From contig DQNX01000130.1 of NCBI GenBank assembly GCA_015658965.1, positions 1 through 13,187 of the forward strand: a DNA stretch of 13,187 nucleotides, in the 5' to 3' direction. This document shows positions 1-7,817 of the stretch, piece by piece. Source of the DNA: Gammaproteobacteria bacterium. Lineage in GTDB: Bacteria; Pseudomonadota; Gammaproteobacteria; PS1; Pseudothioglobaceae. The translations under genes were made by a program, and so were the position numbers. The notes beneath the pieces are model-generated. The model did not search any database and was not told the DNA's origin. It worked only from the letters and a program-made list of their open reading frames with translations. The stretch's first letter is position 1. Each line of letters starts with the position of its first letter.

Positions 1-513
1 AAAGAAAAAGGCTCGGCCGCACTGCATAAAGAACTGGAAAAAATTGATAAAAAAGCTGCTGATCGTATTCACCCGAACGATTCTCAACGTGTGACACGTG
101 CGCTCGAAGTATTTGATTTAAGTAAAAAAACATTAAGTCAGTTACAAGGTAATAAAAAACCAGGCATTGATCATCCAATCAAAAAAATTATTCTCATGCC
201 GCCACGTGCTGAACTGCACATCAGAATCGAACAACGTTTTTTATCAATGATGGATGAAGGGTTTTTAGCGGAAGTTGAGCGACTTAAACAAAACCCAAAT
301 CTGCATGAAGACTTACCCTCAATTCGTTGTGTTGGCTACCGACAAGCTTGGCAATACCTAAATGGGGACATTGATCAAGACACCCTAGTTGAAAGAGCCA
401 TTATCGCCACGCGTCAATTATGTAAACGCCAAAGCACTTGGCTAAAAGGTGAAACGGATGCTTTAGTTTTAGAAACAATCGATGTTGAATCGGCAATAAA
501 CTTTATTCAGTAA
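1..513 (+). CDS. miaA: tRNA dimethylallyltransferase MiaA, C-terminal part (5' end outside window)
   Basis: MiaA transfers a dimethylallyl group to N6 of A37 in tRNAs that read codons starting with U, the first step towards ms2i6A. The frame is open from base 1, so the 170 residues here are the C-terminal part of a protein usually about 310 residues long. The N-terminal P-loop lies outside the window. Seen in the sequence: an NDSQRVTRALEV stretch (family NDPQR..RALEV) near residues 25-36, then a DLPSIRCVGYRQAW block, ATRQLCKRQSTWL and a short variable tail, all characteristic of MiaA. A GTG at 91 could be mistaken for a start, but conserved family sequence continues upstream of it. The 3' end overlaps the convergent murD by 11 bp, leaving no room for an intergenic terminator. 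Identity is secure; the start cannot be seen. Confidence 0.96.
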   Translation, partial: KEKGSAALHKELEKIDKKAADRIHPNDSQRVTRALEVFDLSKKTLSQLQGNKKPGIDHPIKKIILMPPRAELHIRIEQRFLSMMDEGFLAEVERLKQNPNLHEDLPSIRCVGYRQAWQYLNGDIDQDTLVERAIIATRQLCKRQSTWLKGETDALVLETIDVESAINFIQ

Positions 514-1801
514 CGGCTTGTTTAAACGCTTGACCTCTAGCCTCGAAGTTATCAAATAGATCAAAACTCGCACAAGCAGGAGACAGTATAACTACCCCGT
601 CATTAACCATACTAGCTGCCAATCTAACCGCCTCAACCATTGAATCAGCATAACTCACCGTTGATTTTTTAATACCCTTACCTAGAGCTTGAGCGCTTTG
701 GCCAATTAGCACCACACCAGCCACATCTTTATCAATCAAATCAAACAATTGAGAATAATCTTCTTGTTTGGCAACACCACCCGCAATAAGGACAATATTT
801 TCGTGTCGATCAATCAGTGTATTTAGGGCTTTAATAGTGGAAGCCACATTGGTGGCTTTTGAGTCATTATAGTAATCAACCCCATGTTTTTTAGCCACCC
901 ATTCAAGTCGATGCTCTAAACCTTTAAAGGCTTTAATGCTTTCAACCATAGAGTCTGCGTCAAGACCAATCTGATCACCCAACGCAAGTGCTGCCAATAC
1001 ATTGGTGATATTATGCTCGCCAATAAGCTGCATATCGCCCACACACATCAACACATCATCACCCTTTAAAAAATAACAACTGTCATGACAAGTAACGGTA
1101 CCAAAGTCAGTGGGTTGTTTTGGCATATCCACACCAAAATGTTTGGCCAATTGTTTTTTAGGAATTAACATCTCATCAATATTGACCACCAAATGCTGGC
1201 AGTGTTGATACAAACTAAGCTTTGAATCCGTATATTGTGAAAAACTATCGTATCGATCTAAATGATCTGGGGTAATGTTAAGCACCACACCGGTTAATAG
1301 GTTTAAATCTTGGGTGTAATCCAGCTGATAACTCGATAATTCCAATACATAATAATCAATTGTATCGTCTAGACAATCAAGCGCAGGTTTGCCTATATTC
1401 CCGCCGATTGCCACTTGCTTGCCTTCGTTGGCAATCATCTCGCCTAATAGCTGGGTCACAGTTGACTTACCGTTTGAGCCGGTAATACCAATAATTGGTG
1501 CCTGAGCATATCTTGAAAACAACTCAATATCACTGGTTACTGGAATGTTTTTTTCTCTAGCCCAAACAACAATCGCTTGCGTTCGTGCAATACCAGGGCT
1601 GATAAACACTTCGTCAATGCCAGTTAATAAATTTTTCGTCCAATCGCCTAACACAGGCTCAAAACCTGAAAACTCTGCTAAATAGTCAGATAAAAATGGG
1701 GGTTGAATACGGCTATCGGCAAGTCTGTAAGCAATCTGATGCTTTGATAAAAAGCGCGCAATTGACAAACCTGTACTACCAAGACCTAAAATCAGTTTCA
1801 T
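503..1801 (-). CDS. murD: UDP-N-acetylmuramoyl-L-alanine--D-glutamate ligase MurD
   Basis: This cytoplasmic Mur ligase adds D-glutamate to UDP-MurNAc-L-Ala with ATP, the second amino-acid step of peptidoglycan precursor synthesis. The 432-residue length is normal. The N-terminal Rossmann-like domain starts KLILGLGSTG. The ATP P-loop GITGSNGKST is at residues 105-114 (Lys112). NITPDHLDRY follows near 175-184, with Lys194 placed like the carbamylated lysine of E. coli MurD. The central GEHN is at 261-264, His297-Arg298 precede the third domain, and NDSKATN is at 312-318. The C-terminus carries the SPACASFDLFDNFEARG block. The ATG at 1801 gives the family N-terminus; its upstream sequence is AT-rich with no strong Shine-Dalgarno. 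In most gammaproteobacteria murD sits between mraY and ftsW in the dcw cluster. Here it stands alone between miaA and a yccA-like gene. Confidence 0.97.
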   Translation of the reverse strand: MKLILGLGSTGLSIARFLSKHQIAYRLADSRIQPPFLSDYLAEFSGFEPVLGDWTKNLLTGIDEVFISPGIARTQAIVVWAREKNIPVTSDIELFSRYAQAPIIGITGSNGKSTVTQLLGEMIANEGKQVAIGGNIGKPALDCLDDTIDYYVLELSSYQLDYTQDLNLLTGVVLNITPDHLDRYDSFSQYTDSKLSLYQHCQHLVVNIDEMLIPKKQLAKHFGVDMPKQPTDFGTVTCHDSCYFLKGDDVLMCVGDMQLIGEHNITNVLAALALGDQIGLDADSMVESIKAFKGLEHRLEWVAKKHGVDYYNDSKATNVASTIKALNTLIDRHENIVLIAGGVAKQEDYSQLFDLIDKDVAGVVLIGQSAQALGKGIKKSTVSYADSMVEAVRLAASMVNDGVVILSPACASFDLFDNFEARGQAFKQAVTE

Positions 1802-1865
1802 ACTTTTGTTTAATTTTCGGTATAAAATAGTATTATTTTACACATTTAATCTATAGGAACAAATC

Positions 1866-2534
1866 ATGCACACATTTTCAACCACAACTGCCATTGGCAA
1901 CGTCAAAGTCAAAAATAAAGTTTTATCTGACACCATGAAACTACTGTCTTACACATTGGTCTTTGGTGGCTTGGCATCTTGGTTCTCAATCGCCTCTGGC
2001 GCCGGCTTCGGCTCAGCTATCGTTAGCTCAATCGCTGCTATTGCGGTTATATGGTTTGTATTACCAAAAACTCAAAACAGCAATAAAGGCATATTAACGG
2101 CTTTTTCTATTGCCGGTCTACTCGGTTATTCAATTGGTCCTATGTTAGCCCATTACTTGGCCATGCCTCATGGTGCAGACTTAGTCTTTCAAGCCCTAAC
2201 AGGTACAGGAGTGTCATTCTTTGCCATTAGTTTTTATGCTCAAAACACTAAAAAAGACTTTAGTTTTTTAAATGGCATGATCTTTTTCGCCATGATCAGC
2301 ATTATTATTTTGTCAATTATCAACTTCTTCTTTATCGAATCAACCGGCTTTAGTTTATTTATGTCATTTGCCATTGTATTGATTATGGGTGCATTTATGT
2401 TAAGCCAAATGTCATCTATTATTAATGGTGGCGAAACCAACTACATCGTAGCAACAGTTGGCCTGTACTTAGCATTACACAATATGTTTGCCAGCCTATT
2501 ACACTTATTAGGTGCTTTTTCTGGCGACGACTAA
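1866..2534 (+). CDS. Bax inhibitor-1/YccA family membrane protein
   Basis: This 222-residue inner-membrane protein of the BI-1 superfamily most resembles E. coli YccA (about 219 residues), which binds and modulates the FtsH protease. About seven hydrophobic helices cover residues 25-217. YccA-like landmarks are SIAGLLGYSIGPML (81-94), KKDFSFLNGM (129-138), the hallmark INGGETNYI (186-194) and the terminal LLHLLG. By-eye alignment places Gln181 and Ala203 near where canonical BI-1 channels carry the paired Asp of the pH-sensing latch, so calcium-leak activity should not be assumed. The ATG at 1866 is preceded by AGGA seven bases upstream. The gene diverges from murD across 64 bp, and rppH begins 21 bp downstream, so the two may be co-transcribed. 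The family is sure; the FtsH-modulator role is inferred from YccA. Confidence 0.92.
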   Translation: MHTFSTTTAIGNVKVKNKVLSDTMKLLSYTLVFGGLASWFSIASGAGFGSAIVSSIAAIAVIWFVLPKTQNSNKGILTAFSIAGLLGYSIGPMLAHYLAMPHGADLVFQALTGTGVSFFAISFYAQNTKKDFSFLNGMIFFAMISIIILSIINFFFIESTGFSLFMSFAIVLIMGAFMLSQMSSIINGGETNYIVATVGLYLALHNMFASLLHLLGAFSGDD

Positions 2535-2555
2535 ACAGCGCCATTATTAGTTATT

Positions 2556-3095
2556 ATGATTGACAAAGAAGGTTATCGAGCCAATGTTGGCATTGTTATT
2601 ACCAATGACAAGCAACAGATTCTCTTAGCCAAACGCTACCAACAAGAAGCTTGGCAATTACCACAAGGCGGTATTGACAAGAATGAGACTGAGCTTGAGG
2701 CTTTATTTCGTGAACTTAACGAAGAAGTAGGGCTATCCCCAGAGCATGTAGAAGTGGTCGCCAAAACGCCAAAATGGCTACGCTATGACTTACCTGATTA
2801 TCACGTCAGGCACAAACAAAAACCACTTTGTATTGGCCAAAAACAAGTTTGGTTTTTACTACGACTTACCTCTGGAGAAGACAGTATTAAGTTAGATACT
2901 CACTCAGATATTGAATTTGATGATTGGACTTGGGTTGACTACTGGAGCCCTATCGAAGCAGTGATTGACTTTAAAAAGCCGATCTATGAAGACATGCTTA
3001 AAGCGCTAGCACCCGTACTGTTTAACAATCAACACAAGATCCCATCACAATACTCTCGCCCACTCAAATGTGTGGCCATTACGCTTAACCAATAA
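2556..3095 (+). CDS. rppH: RNA 5' pyrophosphohydrolase RppH (Nudix)
   Basis: RppH removes pyrophosphate from 5'-triphosphorylated mRNA, creating the monophosphate end that stimulates RNase E decay. The 179-residue product is close in length to E. coli RppH (176) and similar throughout. It opens MIDKEGYRANVGIVI, then AWQLPQGG. The complete Nudix box G-x5-E-x7-R-E-L-x-E-E-x-G-L spans residues 38-60, with metal ligands Glu53, Glu56 and Glu57. WLRYDLP and CIGQKQVWFLL follow, and SDIEFDDWTWVDYW is the C-terminal family signature. The ATG at 2556 is the only start that preserves the conserved N-terminus. No recognisable Shine-Dalgarno precedes it, and the short gap to the upstream membrane-protein gene suggests translation from a shared transcript. 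hom follows after 91 bp that contain their own promoter. Confidence 0.97.
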   Translation: MIDKEGYRANVGIVITNDKQQILLAKRYQQEAWQLPQGGIDKNETELEALFRELNEEVGLSPEHVEVVAKTPKWLRYDLPDYHVRHKQKPLCIGQKQVWFLLRLTSGEDSIKLDTHSDIEFDDWTWVDYWSPIEAVIDFKKPIYEDMLKALAPVLFNNQHKIPSQYSRPLKCVAITLNQ

Positions 3096-3140
3096 AGTCT
3101 TAAAATAGACGGATAAGCCGCCTTATATCAAGACCCTTAT

Positions 3141-3149
3141 TGGTATAAT
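3141..3149 (+). promoter_or_regulatory. Extended -10 promoter for hom-thrC
   Basis: TGGTATAAT is an exact match to a sigma-70 extended -10 element (TGn plus TATAAT). It lies in the 91-bp spacer between rppH and hom, which places transcription start near 3156 and leaves a leader of about 30 nt before the GTG at 3187. No good -35 box lies 16-18 bp upstream, which is usual for extended -10 promoters. The short leader leaves no room for a Thr/Ile-type attenuator peptide. Confidence 0.6.
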
Positions 3150-3186
3150 TTAAACCTTTATCATTCATAGACAGGATTTAATACGC

Positions 3187-4464
3187 GTGAATATTGGAAT
3201 ATTAGGCTTGGGCACCGTTGGTGGTGGTGTTGTAAACGTTCTTAACAAAAATCAAAACGAGATTGCACGTCGTAGTGGGGCAAGCATTCAAGTCACACAC
3301 GCTGCAGTTAGAGACATCAGTCAAGATCGAATTTGCCCAACTGACAATCTTGAGCTGACTCAAGACCCTTTTGCCGTCGTGAACAATACTGATATTGCTA
3401 TTGTATTAGAACTGATGGGTGGCACAGGTTTGGCCAAAGAGTTGGTTGAAGCGGCGCTTAAAAATGGCAAACATGTTATTACCGCAAACAAAGCGCTGAT
3501 CGCCACTCACGGAAACGAACTGTTAGCACTTGCAAAAGACAACAACGTGCATTTATTATTTGAAGCTGCAGTTGCAGGTGGTATTCCAATCTTAAAATCG
3601 TTAGAGCAAGGCTTAAGTGCCAATAAAATTGAAATGTTGGCTGGCATTATTAACGGTACAGGCAACTTTATTCTCACAGAAATGCGCGATAAAGGCAGAG
3701 ACTTTGCCGATGTATTAAAAGAAGCGCAAGCACTCGGCTACGCCGAAGCCGATCCAACTTTTGATGTTGAGGGCATTGATGCAGCACACAAACTAGCGAT
3801 CCTAGCTTCCATTGCTTTTGGTTGCGAATTGCAGTTTGATAAAGTATCAACCGAAGGTATTAGCAAAATCGAAGGCGAAGATGTTGTCTTTGCTACCGAG
3901 CTTGGTTATTCAATCAAACATCTCGGCATTGCTAAACAAACTGATGGCAAAATTCAGATGCGCGTACACCCAACACTGATTCCAAAAACACGCCTACTGG
4001 CTAATGTAGATGGCGTAATGAACGCTGTATTGGTTAAAGGTAATGCGGTTGGACCCACACTTTACTATGGCGCAGGCGCAGGTGATGAAGCCACCGCCAG
4101 TGCAGTGATTGCAGATTTAGTCGATATTATTAAAGGCACGGTGAGTAATGACATTCTTGGTTGGCAGTCCTTCGAGGCAATGCCACATCAAGCAGTGGAT
4201 GATATTGAAAGTATTTTTTACTTACGCTTGCTCGCCTCTGACAAGCCAGGCGTATTAGCCGATATTACTTCAATCCTTGCTGAGCACAATATCAGTGTAG
4301 AAGCAGTGATTCAAAAACAAATTGACGCACAAAATAATGCGCACATTGCCATTATTACCAATTCCGTAAAAACAGGCGAGATGAATGCTGCAGTGGATAA
4401 AATTCAAAAAAATGATTTTATTCAAGAAACTGTTAAAATCATCCATGTGGAAACACTAGATTAA
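3187..4464 (+). CDS. hom: Homoserine dehydrogenase (monofunctional, with ACT domain)
   Basis: Reduces L-aspartate-4-semialdehyde to homoserine with NAD(P)H, the branch step towards threonine and methionine. The 425-residue, aspartokinase-free form contrasts with the ThrA/MetL fusions of enterics. The N-terminal Rossmann fold carries GLGTVG at 7-12. The TANKALIA block holds the conserved Lys102. The NGTGNFI segment begins at residue 156. The family signature with GYAEADP, D.EGIDAAHK (Asp198, Lys202) spans about 184-202. Residues 346-420 form a C-terminal ACT domain (ASDKPGVLADI, then NISVEAV), the usual site of threonine feedback inhibition. The start is GTG at 3187, with AGGA at 3173-3176 ten bases upstream and the MNIGILGLG N-terminus of the family. 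thrC follows after 22 bp, forming an operon. thrB is not adjacent. Confidence 0.96.
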   Translation: MNIGILGLGTVGGGVVNVLNKNQNEIARRSGASIQVTHAAVRDISQDRICPTDNLELTQDPFAVVNNTDIAIVLELMGGTGLAKELVEAALKNGKHVITANKALIATHGNELLALAKDNNVHLLFEAAVAGGIPILKSLEQGLSANKIEMLAGIINGTGNFILTEMRDKGRDFADVLKEAQALGYAEADPTFDVEGIDAAHKLAILASIAFGCELQFDKVSTEGISKIEGEDVVFATELGYSIKHLGIAKQTDGKIQMRVHPTLIPKTRLLANVDGVMNAVLVKGNAVGPTLYYGAGAGDEATASAVIADLVDIIKGTVSNDILGWQSFEAMPHQAVDDIESIFYLRLLASDKPGVLADITSILAEHNISVEAVIQKQIDAQNNAHIAIITNSVKTGEMNAAVDKIQKNDFIQETVKIIHVETLD

Positions 4465-4486
4465 CATCAAGGATTAATAAAACACT

Positions 4487-5551
4487 ATGAGATATACCGG
4501 CCTAATTGATAACTATAAAGACAGACTACCTGTTGACGACTCAACCAAACTAATCAGCCTAGGCGAAGGCAACACACCGTTAATTCGCCTAGAAAACATT
4601 CCTGCTCTATTGGGCAAAAATATGGATATTTATATCAAATACGAAGGCCTAAACCCAACTGGATCGTTTAAAGATCGCGGCATGACGATGGCGGTAACTA
4701 AAGCAGTTGAAGCAGGCTCTAAAGCCATTATTTGCGCTTCAACGGGCAATACATCTGCCTCGGCTGCAGCCTATGCTGCCCGTGCCGGCATTAAAGCATT
4801 TGTACTGATTCCAGAAGGCAAAATCGCCCTGGGTAAACTTGCTCAAGCAATGATTCATGGTGCCGTTATTATTCAGATCAAAGGCAACTTTGACGACGGC
4901 ATGCGTTTGGTTAAAGAAGTGGCAGACCATGCGCCAGTTTCGATTGTTAACTCCATCAACCCATATCGCCTACAAGGTCAGAAAACCGCGGCCTTTGAAA
5001 TCATTGAGGAGTTGGGTGATGCACCAGATTATCATTGCCTTCCGGTTGGCAATGCTGGCAATATATCTGCCCATTGGATGGGTTATACAGAATATTTTGA
5101 CGATAAAATAGCCGCTAAAAAGCCAAAAATGGTTGGCTATCAAGCAGCTGGCGCTGCACCTTTTGTTAAAGGTGAGATGATTGACAACCCAGAAACCATT
5201 GCCACTGCAATTCGCATTGGCCATCCTCAAAGCTGGGATTTAGCCCACAAAGTTGAGGCTGAATCTAACGGCTGGTTTGACGCATTAACCGACGATGAAA
5301 TCCTTGCAGCGCAAAAATTATTAACCGAGCAAGAAGGTATTTTCTGCGAACCTGCAAGTGCCGCCTCATTAGCTGGCGCAATGCGAGACATCAACAGCGG
5401 AAAAATCCCTGAAGGTTCGACAATCGTCTGCACACTCACAGGTCATGGCCTTAAAGACCCAGATACTGCCATTACTCAATGTAAAAACGAGATGATTAAT
5501 ATCAACCCTGTGATGAACGAAGTACGTGACGCTATTTTAAATAATATGTAA
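4487..5551 (+). CDS. thrC: Threonine synthase (PLP-dependent)
   Basis: Converts O-phospho-L-homoserine to threonine and phosphate, the last step of the pathway, in the cytoplasm. At 354 residues it is the short fold-type II form found in many bacteria, unlike the roughly 430-residue E. coli type. Seen: SLGEGNTPLIRL at 24-35; YEGLNPTGSFKDRG at 52-65, with Lys62 as the PLP Schiff-base lysine; STGNTSASAAAYAARAG, the phosphate/PLP-binding loop; LPVGNAGNISAHWMG; and GIFCEPASAASLAG near the C-terminus. The ATG at 4487 has AAGG about 14 bases upstream, rather far for a Shine-Dalgarno, and hom ends only 22 bp before it, so translational coupling is plausible. A strong hairpin begins 4 bases beyond the stop codon, which probably marks the end of the hom-thrC unit. 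Confidence 0.96.
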   Translation: MRYTGLIDNYKDRLPVDDSTKLISLGEGNTPLIRLENIPALLGKNMDIYIKYEGLNPTGSFKDRGMTMAVTKAVEAGSKAIICASTGNTSASAAAYAARAGIKAFVLIPEGKIALGKLAQAMIHGAVIIQIKGNFDDGMRLVKEVADHAPVSIVNSINPYRLQGQKTAAFEIIEELGDAPDYHCLPVGNAGNISAHWMGYTEYFDDKIAAKKPKMVGYQAAGAAPFVKGEMIDNPETIATAIRIGHPQSWDLAHKVEAESNGWFDALTDDEILAAQKLLTEQEGIFCEPASAASLAGAMRDINSGKIPEGSTIVCTLTGHGLKDPDTAITQCKNEMININPVMNEVRDAILNNM

Positions 5552-5554
5552 TCG

Positions 5555-5588
5555 ATTGTTGCATCGGTTATCAGACTGATGCAACAAT
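5555..5588 (+). terminator. 14-bp hairpin between thrC and cysM (possible terminator or processing stem)
   Basis: The arms ATTGTTGCATCGGT (5555-5568) and ACTGATGCAACAAT (5575-5588) pair over 14 bp with a single G.U and a six-base loop. Only TTT (including the last arm base) follows before AAAGG, so the U-tract of a classical intrinsic terminator is missing. The hairpin ends two bases before the cysM Shine-Dalgarno (AAAGGA, 5591-5595 core). It may attenuate read-through from hom-thrC, stabilise the thrC 3' end, or limit ribosome access to cysM. The structure is plain in the sequence; its function is inferred. Confidence 0.6.
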
Positions 5589-5601
5589 TTAAAGGAAAAT
5601 T

Positions 5602-6495
5602 ATGCCATATCAAACCATCGATCAAACCATTGGCAATACTCCTTTAGTTAAATTACAGCGCCTTAATCCAAATCCGTCTAACACCATTTTATTAAAGCTC
5701 GAGGGCAACAACCCAGCAGGATCGGTCAAGGATCGTGCGGCTTTTAATATGATCGCTCAAGCAGAATTACGTAACGAGATATCACCGGGCGACACCCTGA
5801 TTGAAGCCACCAGTGGTAACACTGGCATTTCACTGGCAATGGTCGCTGCTATCAAGGGCTATAAGTTGCTATTAATCATGCCTGAAAACCTCTCTCAAGA
5901 GCGTCGTGATGCAATGGCTGCTTATGGCGCTGAATTAATACTGGTTACTGAAAAATCAGGCATGGAAGGCGCCCGAGATCTGGCTGACAAGCTCGAATCT
6001 GATGGTAAAGGCTTACAGCTAGATCAGTTTTCAAATCAAGATAATTCAGGTGCACACCTTAACACCACGGCCGAGGAGATTTGGCAAGACACACACAAAG
6101 AAATAACGCATTTTGTCTCTGCCATGGGCACAACGGGTACCATTATGGGCGTTTCGACCACGCTTAAGAAAAAAAATCCGAACATCCAAATTATTGGCGT
6201 ACAACCTGAAGATGGCGCAAAAATCGCTGGCATTCGTCGCTGGCCAAAAGCCTACCTACCTAAGATTTTTGATGCCTCTAAAGTTGATACAATGATGGAT
6301 GTTTCGCAGATTTCAGCCGAACAAACCACGCGTGATTTAGCAACCAAAGAAGGTATTTTTGCCGGGATGTCTTCTGGCGGCGCCGTATCCGCTGCCATTG
6401 AATTATCCAAGCAAGTCAATAATGCCACGATTGTCACCATTGTTTGTGATCGTGGCGATCGTTATCTTTCCACTGGATTGTTCAAGCCCGAATAA
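5602..6495 (+). CDS. cysM: Cysteine synthase B (O-acetylserine sulfhydrylase CysM)
   Basis: A PLP enzyme that makes L-cysteine from O-acetylserine and sulfide; in E. coli CysM also accepts thiosulfate to give S-sulfocysteine. The 297 residues track E. coli CysM (303) almost throughout: QTIGNTPLVKLQR (8-20), EGNNPAGSVKDRAA with the PLP lysine Lys43, EATSGNTGISLAM, MGTTGTIMGVS and GIRRWPKAYLPKIFDAS. The last of these is a CysM-type loop that separates it from CysK. AGMSSGGAVSAA and CDRGDRYLSTG close the fold. ATG 5602 follows AAAGGA at an ideal six-base spacing. The ClC antiporter gene starts 3 nt after its stop. The usual partner for a thiosulfate-using enzyme, cysP/T/W/A, is not visible here. 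Confidence 0.96.
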   Translation: MPYQTIDQTIGNTPLVKLQRLNPNPSNTILLKLEGNNPAGSVKDRAAFNMIAQAELRNEISPGDTLIEATSGNTGISLAMVAAIKGYKLLLIMPENLSQERRDAMAAYGAELILVTEKSGMEGARDLADKLESDGKGLQLDQFSNQDNSGAHLNTTAEEIWQDTHKEITHFVSAMGTTGTIMGVSTTLKKKNPNIQIIGVQPEDGAKIAGIRRWPKAYLPKIFDASKVDTMMDVSQISAEQTTRDLATKEGIFAGMSSGGAVSAAIELSKQVNNATIVTIVCDRGDRYLSTGLFKPE

Positions 6496-6498
6496 CTC

Positions 6499-7779
6499 AT
6501 GCGCAGATATCTCTCGCACCAATTTCCAAGTCAATTAAAAACTTATGTTTCGCTACTATTGGCTAGCATGTTGGCGGTTGTTGTTATTACTTTCTTTTTA
6601 CAAGTTAGTGATGAGGCGCAACAACTCTTTAAAAATCTAGTCACCAGCAGCCCCTACTTAACACTTACAATGACACCCATTATTTTTGCAGGGATTATTT
6701 ATTTTGCAAAATATTATTGTCATTATGTACAAGGCAGTGGCATTCCACAACTGATTGCTGCAACCGATTCACGCAACAAAAGTATTCGTGAGCAGTTACT
6801 TTCATTCCGAATCGCCTTAGGGAAAATTGGCTTTATCTTTCTTGCAATGCTGAGTGGTGCACCAATCGGTATTGAAGGCCCCAGCATCCATATTGGCGGT
6901 TCTATTTTTTATGGGTTCAATCGTTTTATTAGACTTAAACGCAAATTACTGATTCACAGTTTGATTGCTATTGGTGGTAGCGCAGGGTTGATTGTCGCCT
7001 TCAATGCACCGATTGCTGGTGTATTATTTGCCTATGAAGAAATTGGCCGAAAGCTAAAGAAACAAGCTTTGGTGTTGATCACTGTTGTGAGTGCTATGGT
7101 TTATTGGTTTGCCATTATTTATCGCGGCAATGCTGCCTATTTAACCGACTTATCTTCACATTCATTTGATTTAACTTTAGTGTGGCAACTCGCACCTTTG
7201 GCTGTTATTGTCGGCGTATTGGGTGGGTTGTTTTCAAAATCAACCTTATACCTCATTAATAAATTTATTACCCACAGCAAGGCCAGAGTCGTCACTATTG
7301 CCTTATTCCTAGGGGTGGTTATTGCTGTCTTTAACTACTTGTCTGCTGGACAAATTTCAGGTTCTGGTCGCGAAGAGGTTTTACAAATACTCAACAATGA
7401 AACTTTAGGGCTCGATTTTGTCGCAATGAAATACTTTACCACCCTCGCCTCTTTCGTCTCTACCATTCCGGGCGGTGTATTTATGCCTAGCATTTCAATT
7501 GGTGCAGGCATTGGCTCAGAAGCCTCTGTATTCTATACACAAATCGATACCGAAGTGATTGTAATGATGGCAATGATTGCCTATTTAAGTGCCGTGATTA
7601 GAGCACCTTTAACAGCGACCTTTGTCATTTTGGAAATGACTGTTAGCTTGCACTTATTGATGCCAGGCCTGATTGTCGCCTTTATTGCTAATTTTATCTC
7701 TAAAAAAATATTCGCACAGCCTATCTATGAAGCTTTGGCTGACAACTACCTACGCTTAACGCAACATCAAAACCAATAA
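6499..7779 (+). CDS. ClC-family chloride/proton antiporter
   Basis: A 426-residue inner-membrane ClC protein with about ten or more hydrophobic helices and no C-terminal CBS domains, like E. coli ClcA. The ion-pathway motifs are present in order: GSGIP at 79-83 (Ser80, chloride-coordinating), GIEGP at 124-128 (gating Glu126), FAYEEIG with Glu181 at the internal proton-glutamate position, GGVFMP at 325-330 and Tyr410 in PIYEAL at the central-site tyrosine position. Both glutamates favour a 2Cl-/H+ antiporter over a passive channel. The residue before the gating Glu is Ile rather than the usual Lys/Arg. Start ATG 6499 lies only 3 nt past the cysM stop with no clear Shine-Dalgarno, suggesting coupled translation. 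In other bacteria such antiporters aid acid resistance; the role here is unknown. Confidence 0.93.
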   Translation: MRRYLSHQFPSQLKTYVSLLLASMLAVVVITFFLQVSDEAQQLFKNLVTSSPYLTLTMTPIIFAGIIYFAKYYCHYVQGSGIPQLIAATDSRNKSIREQLLSFRIALGKIGFIFLAMLSGAPIGIEGPSIHIGGSIFYGFNRFIRLKRKLLIHSLIAIGGSAGLIVAFNAPIAGVLFAYEEIGRKLKKQALVLITVVSAMVYWFAIIYRGNAAYLTDLSSHSFDLTLVWQLAPLAVIVGVLGGLFSKSTLYLINKFITHSKARVVTIALFLGVVIAVFNYLSAGQISGSGREEVLQILNNETLGLDFVAMKYFTTLASFVSTIPGGVFMPSISIGAGIGSEASVFYTQIDTEVIVMMAMIAYLSAVIRAPLTATFVILEMTVSLHLLMPGLIVAFIANFISKKIFAQPIYEALADNYLRLTQHQNQ

Positions 7780-7817
7780 TACTTATTCGGTAAAAAATCT
7801 AAAACTCGAAGACCTAC

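Noticed and set aside
1802..1865. Promoter boxes in the murD / yccA-like divergent gap
   Set aside because: The spacer is AT-rich and offers several -10-like hexamers on both strands (for example TATAAA at 1821), but none has a convincing -35 at the right distance, so no site was called.
3111..3127. Small hairpin ATAAG-CCGC-CTTAT between rppH and hom
   Set aside because: Only five base pairs and no T-run; too weak to call a terminator of rppH.
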